Notes: generated by a model from the letters alone, not told the origin. Positions 7,540-13,765 are shown, counted from the stretch's first letter. The stretch is DNA of 13,913 nucleotides from Anaerolineae bacterium (GCA_027036755.1 JALWDV010000240.1:1-13913); one strand, 5' to 3'. Translations and numbers: made by a program.

Positions 7540-7647
7540 CGTAAAACGTCAAGCGTCAAACGTCATCCTGCCATAACAAAATCATGGTTCATTGCAAGAC
7601 TCTGCTCTGTCGACAACCGCCTGACGTTTGACGTTTTACGCATGACG
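7540..7647. repeat. Inverted pair of CGTCAAA-type heptamer arrays
   Basis: Bases 7540-7567 are four 7-base units: CGTAAAA, CGTCAAG, CGTCAAA and CGTCATC. On the minus strand, 7620-7647 is again four units: CGTCATG, CGTAAAA, CGTCAAA and CGTCAGG. The arrays face each other across about 52 bases and can pair imperfectly. A related four-unit array lies at 12307-12334. No gene is seen in or around them (7266-8020). Confidence 0.75.
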
Positions 7648-7833
7648 AGGGTTGCCATAAAATCCGACGTTGCTTCGCCATGCGTTTTCTCGCCGTGGCC
7701 TGTATAGTTACGAAAAAGCAACCAAATTGTAGCATATCCATCCGATTCCTCCCAAGATGCGCCCGTTCGTCAGAAACCCCATCCCCTCATCCGACGTATC
7801 ATTGAATGAACGTCCCCAACTCTCAATTCTTCA

Positions 7834-8001
7834 CTCTTCACGTAACGACTAAGGTCGTCACCAGTTGTCACCCAAAAACCACTAAGAACACTAAGACACA
7901 AAGGCACAAAGGGGAATTTATACATTTTTTCTTCATGTTCTTAGTGCCTTTGCGCCCTTTGTGGTTTGTTAACCAGGGTACGTTAGCAGTTACCTCTTCA
8001 C
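7834..8001. mobile_element. IS66-like MITE B (7842-7993) with perfect 8-base duplication
   Basis: The element starts GTAACGACTAAGGTCGT (7842) and ends ACGTTAGCAGTTAC (7993), 152 bases. The flanks are identical: CTCTTCAC at 7834-7841 and 7994-8001. Because the target is itself a repeat array, part of this identity could be pre-existing. The interior is an octamer-unit hairpin. There is no coding region. Ends and duplication length match copies A and C. Confidence 0.78.
7879..7967. repeat. Octamer-unit hairpin (CACTAAGA/CACAAAGG type) inside MITE B
   Basis: The left arm has two CACTAAGA units and two CACAAAGG units in steps of 8 or 9 bases. The right arm (about 7939-7967) is the inverted counterpart, ending CCTTTGTGGTT. 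The architecture is the same as at 5338-5425, but the unit sequence differs. Confidence 0.75.
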
Positions 8002-8020
8002 TCTTCATTCTTCACTCCCA

Positions 8021-8224
8021 ATGACCACTTCCTACAAAAAGCTCGAACGACAAAACGGCATCCTCGCAGGCGTATGCGGCGGACTGGGCGCGTTTTTCGG
8101 CGTCAGCCCCTGGTGGTTTCGCATCCTCTTTCTGTTTTTGTTCATGCCCGGCGGCCTGCCCGGTGGGCTCATCTACCTGATCATGTGGGTGATCGCGCCC
8201 AAGAAAAAGGGAGCCGAGTCCTGA
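8021..8224 (+). CDS. PspC-domain membrane protein
   Basis: This 67-residue protein is essentially a single PspC domain (phage shock protein C N-terminal family). The core GILAGVCGGLGAFFGV (13-28) is followed by WWFRILFLFLF and a glycine-rich turn, then the second hydrophobic stretch GGLIYLIMWVIAPKK (about 48-63). It probably inserts in the inner membrane; family members take part in envelope-stress sensing, but this one has no PspA, PspB or regulator next to it. It is the only plus-strand gene in the window. The ATG at 8021 begins just ahead of the conserved domain and directly follows a heptamer array, with no ribosome-binding site. The stop codon lies in the loop of a terminator-like hairpin. 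Confidence 0.9.
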   Translation: MTTSYKKLERQNGILAGVCGGLGAFFGVSPWWFRILFLFLFMPGGLPGGLIYLIMWVIAPKKKGAES

Positions 8225-8234
8225 TTCGGCTCCC
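8209..8234 (+). terminator. Terminator-like hairpin spanning the pspC stop codon
   Basis: GGGAGCCGA (8209-8217) and TCGGCTCCC (8226-8234) form a perfect 9-bp stem. The 8-base loop contains the TGA stop codon of the PspC gene. Only a weak T-run (CCTTGCC) follows, so Rho-independent termination is likely but not certain. Confidence 0.6.
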
Positions 8235-8300
8235 CTTGCCTGCAAGCGTTGTACACGTCCAGAAATCAGTTCCCTTTCCCAGCCTGGCCGCCAGAGCTTT

Positions 8301-8354
8301 GCCCCTCCCCGGCCCTCCCCCGCCAGTCGCTTCGCTCCTTTGCAGGGGAGGGAG
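8301..8354 (+). repeat. C-rich hairpin repeat, copy 2
   Basis: The arm CCCCTCCCCGGCCCTCCCCC, a loop with TCGCTTCGCTCC, and the arm CAGGGGAGGGAG match copy 1 at 994-1048 in the same orientation. It lies between the convergent PspC and glutaredoxin-like genes. Confidence 0.65.
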
Positions 8355-8371
8355 TTGCTGTTTTTTGGCGT

Positions 8372-8623
8372 TTAGCCGAAGACCGGCTCAGCTTGCGCCG
8401 CCGCCAGCAATTCCTCTATCGAAGGGGCGGCGAAAAAGCGCCTGCCGCCCGCGATGATGGTGGGGACGTGATGCACATTGTCCTTTTTCGCCCGCGACAT
8501 GTGGGTGATAATCTCGATCTCCTCGACTTCGATCTCGGGGTGCTCGCGTTTTAGTCGTTTGATCAGGCGGTTGGTGGGGATGCACCTGGGGCAGATGATG
8601 GATTTGTAGTAGATGATTTTCAC
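8372..8623 (-). CDS. Glutaredoxin/thioredoxin-fold protein
   Basis: This 83-residue protein is predicted to be a small cytoplasmic thiol-redox protein. It has a beta strand (KIIYY) leading into a CPRC active site (Cys11, Cys14), a lysine-rich helix, and the HVPTII segment whose Pro54 corresponds to the cis-proline of the fold, followed by GG. The length is typical of glutaredoxin-like proteins. The start is GTG at 8623; the same frame upstream reaches the rfbB stop with no other start. An AGAAAGG sequence lies rather far (about 14 bases) ahead. It follows rfbB with a 39-base gap, so co-transcription is likely, although no functional link is obvious. The substrate is unknown. Confidence 0.85.
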   Translation of the reverse strand: MKIIYYKSIICPRCIPTNRLIKRLKREHPEIEVEEIEIITHMSRAKKDNVHHVPTIIAGGRRFFAAPSIEELLAAAQAEPVFG

Positions 8624-8662
8624 GGTAAAAGAGGCGTCCTTTCTATGGGGGTGTGTGAATGA

Positions 8663-9700
8663 TCAGCCGTCGAGGCCCGTTTTCAGCACCTTGCGGCTGC
8701 CGTATTGCTTTTCGTAGTATTCGCGGAATTCGCCTTCCTTGATGGGCCGCCACCACCATTCGTTCTCCACGTACCAGCGCACGGTGCGACGGATGGCGGC
8801 TTCGCAGTCGTGCTGGGGCTGCCATCCCAGAGATTTGAGCTTGTCCACATTCAGCGAATAGCGGCGATCATGGCCCGGGCGGTCTTCCACAAACTGGATG
8901 AGGTCGCGGGATGCGCCCAGTTCGTCCAGCAAAATCTCCACCATGCGCAGATTCTCGATCTCCTGGCCCGTGCCCACGTTGTAGACCTCGCCCATCTCGC
9001 CCTGGTGCAGCACCAAATCGATGCCCTCGCAGTGGTCGCCCACCCACTGATAATCGCGCATCTGGCGGCCATCGCCATACACGGGCAGGGGCTTGCCCTC
9101 CAGCGCGTTGGTCACGAACAGGGGCACGACTTTTTCGGGGTATTGATAAGGCCCGATGTTGTTGGCCCCGCGGGTGATGGTCACGGGCAGGTTGTAGGTG
9201 ATGAAATAGGAATGCACCAGCAGATCGGCGCTGGCCTTGCTGGCCGCGTAGGGGCTGCGAGGAGCCACCGGGTCGGTCTCCACCGAGGAGTAGCCGGCCG
9301 GGATGTGCCCATAGACCTCATCGGTGGAAATCTGGTGATAGCGCTCCAGGCCCAGCTTGCGGGCCGCCTCCAGCAGCACGTAGGTTCCGTACACGTCGGT
9401 CTTGATGAACGCGTCCGGGTTCATAATGGAGCGATCCACGTGGCTTTCGGCCGCAAAATTGACGATGGTGTCGATGTCGTATTTCTTGATGGTCTCTTCG
9501 ACCCGCTCGGGATCGCAGATGTCGCCCCGCACGAACGCGTAGCGAGGATCATCGCTGACATCGGCCAGATTGTTGAGGTTGGCCGCGTAGGTCAATTTGT
9601 CATACACCACGATGTGATAATCGGGATATTTGTTCAGCATGTGGTGCACGAAGTTGGCGCCGATGAAGCCGGCGCCGCCGGTTACGAGGATGTTTTTCAT
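8663..9700 (-). CDS. rfbB: dTDP-glucose 4,6-dehydratase
   Basis: This NAD-dependent short-chain dehydrogenase/reductase-type enzyme converts dTDP-glucose to dTDP-4-keto-6-deoxyglucose, the second step toward dTDP-rhamnose and other deoxysugars. It has 345 residues, as usual. The N-terminal nucleotide-binding motif is GGAGFIG (8-14). The active site shows STDEVYG (125-131) and the YAASK motif (Tyr151, Lys155). RPGHDRRYS, a C-terminal substrate-side signature, is also present. The ATG at 9700 is exact for the family. The 35 bases back to the previous stop codon are entirely five heptamer units, with no Shine-Dalgarno sequence. The other rml genes are not adjacent, so the final sugar product cannot be told. 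Confidence 0.95.
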   Translation of the reverse strand: MKNILVTGGAGFIGANFVHHMLNKYPDYHIVVYDKLTYAANLNNLADVSDDPRYAFVRGDICDPERVEETIKKYDIDTIVNFAAESHVDRSIMNPDAFIKTDVYGTYVLLEAARKLGLERYHQISTDEVYGHIPAGYSSVETDPVAPRSPYAASKASADLLVHSYFITYNLPVTITRGANNIGPYQYPEKVVPLFVTNALEGKPLPVYGDGRQMRDYQWVGDHCEGIDLVLHQGEMGEVYNVGTGQEIENLRMVEILLDELGASRDLIQFVEDRPGHDRRYSLNVDKLKSLGWQPQHDCEAAIRRTVRWYVENEWWWRPIKEGEFREYYEKQYGSRKVLKTGLDG

Positions 9701-9735
9701 AGGAATTTCGGATTTGGGATTGTGAATTTCGGATT
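9701..9735 (-). repeat. Five-heptamer array filling the gap between stop and start codons
   Basis: Read on the minus strand, the TAA of the upstream gene is followed at once by units AATCCGA, AATTCAC, AATCCCA, AATCCGA and AATTCCT, and then by the rfbB ATG. All five begin AAT and the period is exactly 7. No other signal occupies the spacer. Confidence 0.8.
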
Positions 9736-10431
9736 TTATCGGTGTCGAGTCGAGGCCGCGGGCCCGATCATCTCCAGAATGTCGTAGCTGCGGCGCAGGG
9801 TGAGGGTGGGGAGGTCCTGGTAGAGGGTGAGAAGGGCCTCGTCATCGGGGATGCGGTGCTGGTGGCTGGCCCGCTCATCGCTGGCTGCCGAGACGGCAAG
9901 AAAGGTGACATCCCCCCGGCCGAAAAGCAGCTCCCCGGCCAGGGCGATCTCCGCCCGGGCCTCCTGCAAGCGACGCTGCATCGCGGGCAAGATGCGCTGC
10001 CAGAAATGCGCGTCGAAGGCGTCCTTTTTGCCCGCGGCAAAATAGGCTGGGCAGAACTCCCGGGCCCAAAAGCGTTCGGCCCGGCGGAATGCGGGCGAGA
10101 GCAGGTCGGCGTAGATCGTCACATCCAGCGTTGCGCCCAGGGCCTCGATGCGCACCATGGCGTCCACCTGGCTGGGATGCAGATCGAAATAGGCCGCGGG
10201 ATCGAAGCGATGCCAGTGGGGATAGGCCCGGGGCAGGCGTCGCAGCCGCTCGGCCAGGATGGCCACGCCCTCGGCGATGTGGCGGGCGATGACCGTTTTG
10301 TCGGCCTGTTCGGGCGCGCGGTAAGCTGGCACAAACGGGCGAGTCAGGCATTGAATAACGACGCTGTTGCAGGGCCAGCTTTTCTCCGGTTGAGCGATGA
10401 AGGAGGCGAGGGCGGGGAGTGAATGAGGCAA
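9736..10431 (-). CDS. Uncharacterised protein, 231 residues
   Basis: I do not recognise this protein. It is soluble-looking, without signal peptide or membrane segments, and rich in Ala, Arg and aromatic residues. Notable segments are HWHRFDPAAYFDLHPSQV (about 72-90) and a region of amphipathic, probably helical character (about 115-165). The frame opens with TTG at 10431; an in-frame stop lies just upstream and no ATG or GTG occurs early, so the start is uncertain. A plus-strand frame of similar length overlaps it, but its glycine/valine-rich composition looks like a shadow. The gene is co-directional with rfbB with a 35-base gap, which suggests one transcript. Confidence 0.6.
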   Translation of the reverse strand: MPHSLPALASFIAQPEKSWPCNSVVIQCLTRPFVPAYRAPEQADKTVIARHIAEGVAILAERLRRLPRAYPHWHRFDPAAYFDLHPSQVDAMVRIEALGATLDVTIYADLLSPAFRRAERFWAREFCPAYFAAGKKDAFDAHFWQRILPAMQRRLQEARAEIALAGELLFGRGDVTFLAVSAASDERASHQHRIPDDEALLTLYQDLPTLTLRRSYDILEMIGPAASTRHR

Positions 10432-10507
10432 GAGAGAGGCGGTGAGTAATGTTCAGAGGGCAGCCGCCATGAGCGGGAAGGCGCCGATAAGGAATGAAAA
10501 CCCCTTG

Positions 10508-10595
10508 CTACGTCATTCCGACGACCGCAGGGAGGAGGAATCTCCTCGCTTGCAAGGGGATTTCTCGGTCGCTGCGCTCCCTCGAAATGACGTAG
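10508..10595. repeat. Intergenic inverted repeat with CTACGTCATT ends
   Basis: The left arm (10508-10535) begins CTACGTCATTCCGA, and the right arm (10566-10595) is its imperfect inverse, ending CGAAATGACGTAG. The loop includes GGAATCTCCTCGC. The form resembles dispersed GTCATTCCGA-type repeats seen in other bacteria. No coding region is supported between 10432 and 10896. Confidence 0.65.
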
Positions 10596-10604
10596 GAGAG
10601 ATTG

Positions 10605-10835
10605 TTTTGATTTGGGTGCGTCCTAAACGAGTTGGCGCTAGCCGGGCGCACCAGCCGAGTGAACTCGGGCCTTTTAGGCGCTTTGCGCCAACGGTCGCCC
10701 TTCGGCGACCAGTTAGTCAGTGTGATTTTGGACGGCGGAGGCCGTCCATTGGCCGCAGGCCTGAAGAGTCTGACTTCAGTCGGTCAGCACAGCGCTGCGG
10801 CTCTTCAACCGAAAAAGGACGCACCCTTTTGATTT
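10605..10835. mobile_element. GGGTGYGT-end element D (10614-10826) with 9-base duplication and hairpin row
   Basis: The ends GGGTGCGTCC (10614-10623) and GGACGCACCC (10817-10826) are perfect inverted repeats. The flanks are identical 9-base copies, TTTTGATTT (10605-10613 and 10827-10835). The interior is a row of short perfect hairpins: 10655-10668, 10678-10690, 10693-10710 (7-bp stem), 10730-10747 (7-bp stem), 10751-10761 and 10761-10779. There is no convincing protein frame. It shares ends and architecture with element E, but the hairpin sequences differ. Confidence 0.78.
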
Positions 10836-10896
10836 TATCTGCGTGGATCAGTTCTTTCTGTGTTATTTGCGTTCTATTCACGGAAGGCGGGCGGGA

Positions 10897-11286
10897 TTAC
10901 GGAACGGGCGCTTCGCCGCACCACTTCCATTCGCCGTCTTCCTGCACGACGCGGTAGGCGGTGAGGGGGAATTCGGTGTCTTCTTTGCCATAGGTGGCGA
11001 CGATCTTGCCATCGCATTTGACGATGTCACTGTCATCTACGCGCTGGCAGTTCATGCCTTCGATGTGAGCGCCCGAGACGCTGGTGAAGGCGTTGATCTC
11101 CTGAAAGGCGTCCGCCTCTTTTTCCGAACAAAGCAACTGACGAATGGCCTTCTCGTTGCCTTCGACCTTGGCCTGCAGATATTGCTCAACGGTCTTGGCA
11201 GGATCGACGCCGCCATTGCTGCAAGCGGATAGCAGGACGGCAAGAGCCGCTATCAGGAGGATGAGAAACAGGATGCGTTTGTTCAT
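10897..11286 (-). CDS. Small lipoprotein
   Basis: The 129-residue product has a lipoprotein signal peptide: MNKR, a hydrophobic core, and the lipobox LSAC with Cys22 as the lipidated residue. The exported part starts DPAKTVEQYLQAKVEGNEKAIRQLLC, followed by a compact alpha/beta pattern reminiscent of NTF2-like or DUF4878-type lipoproteins; that similarity is only tentative. Four further cysteines (53, 80, 91, 123) could form two disulfides outside the membrane. The start lies 9 bases after the stop of the DUF4013 gene, so the two are almost certainly co-transcribed. The ribosome-binding site is weak, which fits translational coupling. The function is unknown. Confidence 0.85.
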   Translation of the reverse strand: MNKRILFLILLIAALAVLLSACSNGGVDPAKTVEQYLQAKVEGNEKAIRQLLCSEKEADAFQEINAFTSVSGAHIEGMNCQRVDDSDIVKCDGKIVATYGKEDTEFPLTAYRVVQEDGEWKWCGEAPVP

Positions 11287-11295
11287 AGGATGCTG

Positions 11296-12039
11296 TCAAT
11301 CGGTGGCGGGCTCAGGTTGAGGAGCGGCGGGGACTGGCAAGGGCGTATCCGCGGGATCGACCACGGGCAGGGCCAGGCGGGCCAGTTGGCCGTAGAGATG
11401 CCCTTGCACCAACAACACCCAGAAATTAGTGAAAAATATGCCAACGAAGAGCAAAAGGAGACCAATCCAACCGGCGATGTAGGAAACGCCATAGACGAGG
11501 ATAAAGATGAGGAGGATGTCGACGAAATGCGATTTTGTGATGCTGAAGATAGTCTCCATTTCCAGGCCCGCGGAAAGATTCCCCTTCACCACCAGATTGA
11601 TGGTGATGACGGGCATAAGGAAAGTAAGGATGACGCCGTAAATGACGGCCAAAAAAATCGCGCCCGCAACGCCGATGCTCGCCAGGGCGGCCAGCGCCTC
11701 AGAAGTGGGATAAATGTCCGCCAGGACGAGCAGGAACATTACTGGAATGAAGAACAGGAAGAAGGGGATCGACCAGATGAATTGCACGATCAGCAGCTTG
11801 AATCCATCCGCCAGCTTCTGGCCCCAATCGGTCCAGGCGGGCAGGCCTGCGTCAGGTTGATCGCGCACATCCCGAACGAGCTGCATCATGTAGCCGTAGA
11901 GCAACGCGCCGGTGAGGATGGGAATAATCAGAGTCCAGAAGAAGAACAGCCCGACCAGACCCAACGCGCCGCCAATGAGGATGACGCCGATCCAGTTTTT
12001 GTCTTCGAATGTAAATTTGAGGGCTTTGCCGTAATCCAT
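11296..12039 (-). CDS. DUF4013 family membrane protein
   Basis: This 247-residue integral membrane protein has hydrophobic segments at about 17-50, 80-107, 118-147 and 170-222. The stretch PAWTDWGQKLADGFKLLIVQ (about 67-86), between the first two hydrophobic blocks, is the hallmark of DUF4013 proteins, common in Chloroflexota and archaea and of unknown function. The C-terminus is a proline-rich tail. The ATG at 12039 has a good ribosome-binding site (GGAGG, 6 bases upstream), and a promoter-like TGCTATAAT lies about 57 bases upstream. It is the first gene of a pair with the lipoprotein. A role in envelope or export is plausible only from location. Confidence 0.88.
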   Translation of the reverse strand: MDYGKALKFTFEDKNWIGVILIGGALGLVGLFFFWTLIIPILTGALLYGYMMQLVRDVRDQPDAGLPAWTDWGQKLADGFKLLIVQFIWSIPFFLFFIPVMFLLVLADIYPTSEALAALASIGVAGAIFLAVIYGVILTFLMPVITINLVVKGNLSAGLEMETIFSITKSHFVDILLIFILVYGVSYIAGWIGLLLLFVGIFFTNFWVLLVQGHLYGQLARLALPVVDPADTPLPVPAAPQPEPATD

Positions 12040-12095
12040 GAGAACCTCCGGGGGAATTCTCTGGAGAGAAGAATGCTTGGAACGCGTATAGTTCC

Positions 12096-12104
12096 ATTAT
12101 AGCA
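12096..12104 (-). promoter_or_regulatory. Extended -10 promoter for the DUF4013-lipoprotein pair
   Basis: The minus strand reads TGCTATAAT, a perfect extended -10 element for the housekeeping sigma factor. No good -35 lies at the usual distance, which is tolerable for extended -10 promoters. It is placed about 57 bases upstream of the DUF4013 start. Confidence 0.5.
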
Positions 12105-12233
12105 CGAAATCAAGGCAATGCCGGGATTGCAATTGCTGGGTTTCCTGAAAAAACACCCGCCACAAAGTCATCAGGAATATAAAAGCGGAAAAAAGGGATT
12201 TCGAGCCATTTTTCTTGGCGAAACCAATTTTTT

Positions 12234-12262
12234 CCTTGGCGTCCTTGCGACTTTGCGTGAGA
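12234..12262 (-). repeat. Single arm of an octamer-unit repeat
   Basis: On the minus strand the units ACGCAAAG, TCGCAAGG and ACGCCAAGG follow one another. This is the same design as the hairpin arms elsewhere, but no good opposite arm is present. A degenerate one may lie near 12163-12178. Confidence 0.5.
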
Positions 12263-12306
12263 CGGCATTGTTCATTCTCATTCAATAACGATCTTTACAA
12301 TTTCTC

Positions 12307-12334
12307 CGTCAAACGTCATACGTCAAACGTAAAA
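12307..12334 (+). repeat. Four-unit CGTCAAA heptamer array
   Basis: The units CGTCAAA, CGTCATA, CGTCAAA and CGTAAAA lie in perfect 7-base steps. They match the arrays at 7540-7567 and 7620-7647. A degenerate inverted arm containing CGTTTTGACG follows MITE C. Confidence 0.75.
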
Positions 12335-12340
12335 AAGAGC

Positions 12341-12530
12341 CTTTTTCGGTAACTGCTAAGGTCGTTTTCGCTTGAATTAACCTGACAGGTTCCTTTGGCA
12401 GCGATTCAGAGCCTTGCACGCTTCGTTATTGGCTGAAAACCGCACATCCTACCGCCGAGGTTACGAGAACCTGTCAGGTTTGAGTGGGAAAAGACAACCA
12501 ACTGGCATACGTTAGCAGTTACCTTTTTCG
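12341..12530. mobile_element. IS66-like MITE C (12349-12522) with perfect 8-base duplication
   Basis: The ends are GTAACTGCTAAGGTCGT (from 12349) and ACGTTAGCAGTTAC (to 12522), 174 bases. The flanks are identical: CTTTTTCG at 12341-12348 and 12523-12530. Unlike A and B, the interior carries an exact inverted pair, AACCTGACAGGTTC (12379-12392) and GAACCTGTCAGGTT (12467-12480), each nearly palindromic itself. It encodes no protein. It interrupts the older heptamer hairpin. Confidence 0.82.
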
Positions 12531-12626
12531 CCACGTTTTGACGCTTTACTTTGGACGTGCTTTGCCAGGCGCTGACCGTATTGAAATTGTAAAGATGCAG
12601 GAAGGACGATCTGAACCATGCCGATT

Positions 12627-12659
12627 ATTTTAACTTTCCAAATCATTTGGGACACACCC
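12627..12659 (-). mobile_element. Single end of a GGGTGYGT-type element
   Basis: These 33 bases closely match the element end at 84-116 in the same orientation; on the minus strand the sequence starts GGGTGTGTCC. No opposite end is found nearby, so this is probably a truncated copy. Confidence 0.6.
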
Positions 12660-12710
12660 AAAACATTTTCAGCAGAGTCAATGTCGACTCCACTGCAAAA
12701 AGGTCATTTC

Positions 12711-12814
12711 ACCACGGAGACACGGAGGGCACGGAGAAAATAGTGGTAGTTCACAGAGAAATTTCTCTCCAAATCTCACCTTTTTCTCCCTCCGTGCGCT
12801 CTGTGCCTCCGTGT
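12711..12814. repeat. Octamer-unit hairpin (CACGGAGA type)
   Basis: The left arm has three units, CACGGAGA, CACGGAGGG and CACGGAGA. The right arm (about 12786-12814) reads as the inverse and ends CCTCCGTG. It lies just downstream of the DUF2085 stop codon and is followed by a T-run when read on the plus strand. It is not inside a recognisable GTAAC-ended element. Confidence 0.72.
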
Positions 12815-12840
12815 TGAAGGTTTTTTCAGTACAGCCAATG

Positions 12841-13665
12841 TCATTCCGATATCGAAAATCCCAGCGTGGTTTCCAGCCAGGCCCGCAAAGCGTCGACGCC
12901 GGTGATGAGCAGCACAGCGAACGCCATGCCGGGGATGAAAAACAGCAGAAAATCGCGGGGGGATTCGGCGGTGTTCTCAGCCCGAAACAACATCACCACA
13001 ACCAGCGTCCCCACCAGACTCAAAAGCAGAAACACGCCCGCCACCGAGAGAAACGCCAGGGGATAAAAAAGCGGCGTCCAGCGGCTGTTCACCGCCAGGG
13101 TCAGCAGCGCGGTCAGCAGCAAGACAAGTCCCAGATCGCGCCAGCCGGTGAGCGCGGGCCGTGGATCAGGCTCTCGCCAGAAAACCTGGTTGAAGAAGGG
13201 CAGGAAGAACATGCTCACGGCCACGCCCTGCAACATGCCCGTTATCAGCCGCAGGATGTTGTGCGGCGTGTAGAGAAAAGGCTCTCGGGTGAGCAGGAAG
13301 ATGTAGGAATTGACGCCATCGAAGGCCCAGACCGCCAGAAAAACCGCCAGTGTGATCATAATCCCGCGCGAAGGCGGGCCCGAGGCCCGTAATCGGCCCC
13401 AGACGAACGCCATGAAAAAGCCCGCCATCGCTCCCAGATATTGGCCCGAACAGCGGGCGCACAAGGGCATCACCAGATCGCCGAAGACATAGGCGCGCAC
13501 CGTAATCTGATGGCAGACCGCGTAGCCCACTGCATCGGCCAGCGCCAGCGGCCCCTCCTTCAGGCCCCAGGCAGCGCCGCCAAGCGCAATGAACGCGGAT
13601 AGGAGTAGCAGCCAGCGGCCGGGGTGCGGGCGTTTCGGGCGGGAATCAGTCATGGGCGATAGCAT
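12841..13665 (-). CDS. DUF2085 family membrane protein
   Basis: This predicted polytopic membrane protein has 274 residues. The N-terminal half carries the DUF2085 signature: CHQI (51-54) and, after a short hydrophobic stretch, PLCARCSGQYLGA (67-79), with Cys51, Cys69 and Cys72 as possible metal or redox ligands. Further hydrophobic segments lie at about 19-35, 75-92, 100-125, 142-160, 175-190, 197-230 and 240-265. The biochemical role of the family is not established. Two starts are possible: ATG at 13665 or ATG at 13653 (MTDSRPK). Neither has a convincing ribosome-binding site; the longer form is listed. The gene is monocistronic here, with an octamer-unit hairpin just past its stop. Confidence 0.88.
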   Translation of the reverse strand: MLSPMTDSRPKRPHPGRWLLLLSAFIALGGAAWGLKEGPLALADAVGYAVCHQITVRAYVFGDLVMPLCARCSGQYLGAMAGFFMAFVWGRLRASGPPSRGIMITLAVFLAVWAFDGVNSYIFLLTREPFLYTPHNILRLITGMLQGVAVSMFFLPFFNQVFWREPDPRPALTGWRDLGLVLLLTALLTLAVNSRWTPLFYPLAFLSVAGVFLLLSLVGTLVVVMLFRAENTAESPRDFLLFFIPGMAFAVLLITGVDALRAWLETTLGFSISE

Positions 13666-13765
13666 ACCACCGGGCCTGGCGAAACATCAAGCCGCCTTGT
13701 CAGGCGAATTGGAGGGCGAACCACAGTGATGTCCACCCCCGGTGTTATCCCAATTTGACAAACCT

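Larger units (their letters stand above)
7808..8020 (+). repeat. A(C/T)TCTTC heptamer array abutting the pspC start, split by MITE B
   Basis: Three 7-base units (ACTCTTC, ATTCTTC, ACTCCCA) run from 8000 to 8020 and end exactly at the ATG. The left part of the array lies before the inserted element (7820-7841). Joining the two sides after removing the element and one duplication copy gives six in-phase heptamers ending at the start codon. No Shine-Dalgarno sequence is present. Confidence 0.75.
12291..12596. repeat. Outer inverted repeat enclosing nested repeats
   Basis: ATCTTTACAATTTC (12291-12304) is exactly inverted at 12583-12596 (GAAATTGTAAAGAT). Inside are a CGTCAAA-type heptamer array (12307-12334), MITE C with its duplication (12341-12530), and a degenerate opposite heptamer arm (about 12531-12556). 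No target duplication is visible at the outer ends and no gene is encoded. Confidence 0.6.

Noticed and set aside
7540..7647. CRISPR array
   Set aside because: Units are 7 bases in contiguous tandem without spacers, and no cas gene is present.
9742..10422. A 226-codon plus-strand frame opposite the unrecognised 231-residue protein
   Set aside because: It is Gly/Val/Asp-rich like the other shadows; the minus-strand frame is co-directional with rfbB and has a normal spread of aromatic residues. Some doubt remains, since neither has a recognised family.
10442..10957. A 171-codon plus-strand frame
   Set aside because: It runs through the CTACGTCATT inverted repeat and element D, so it is an accidental opening in repeat DNA.
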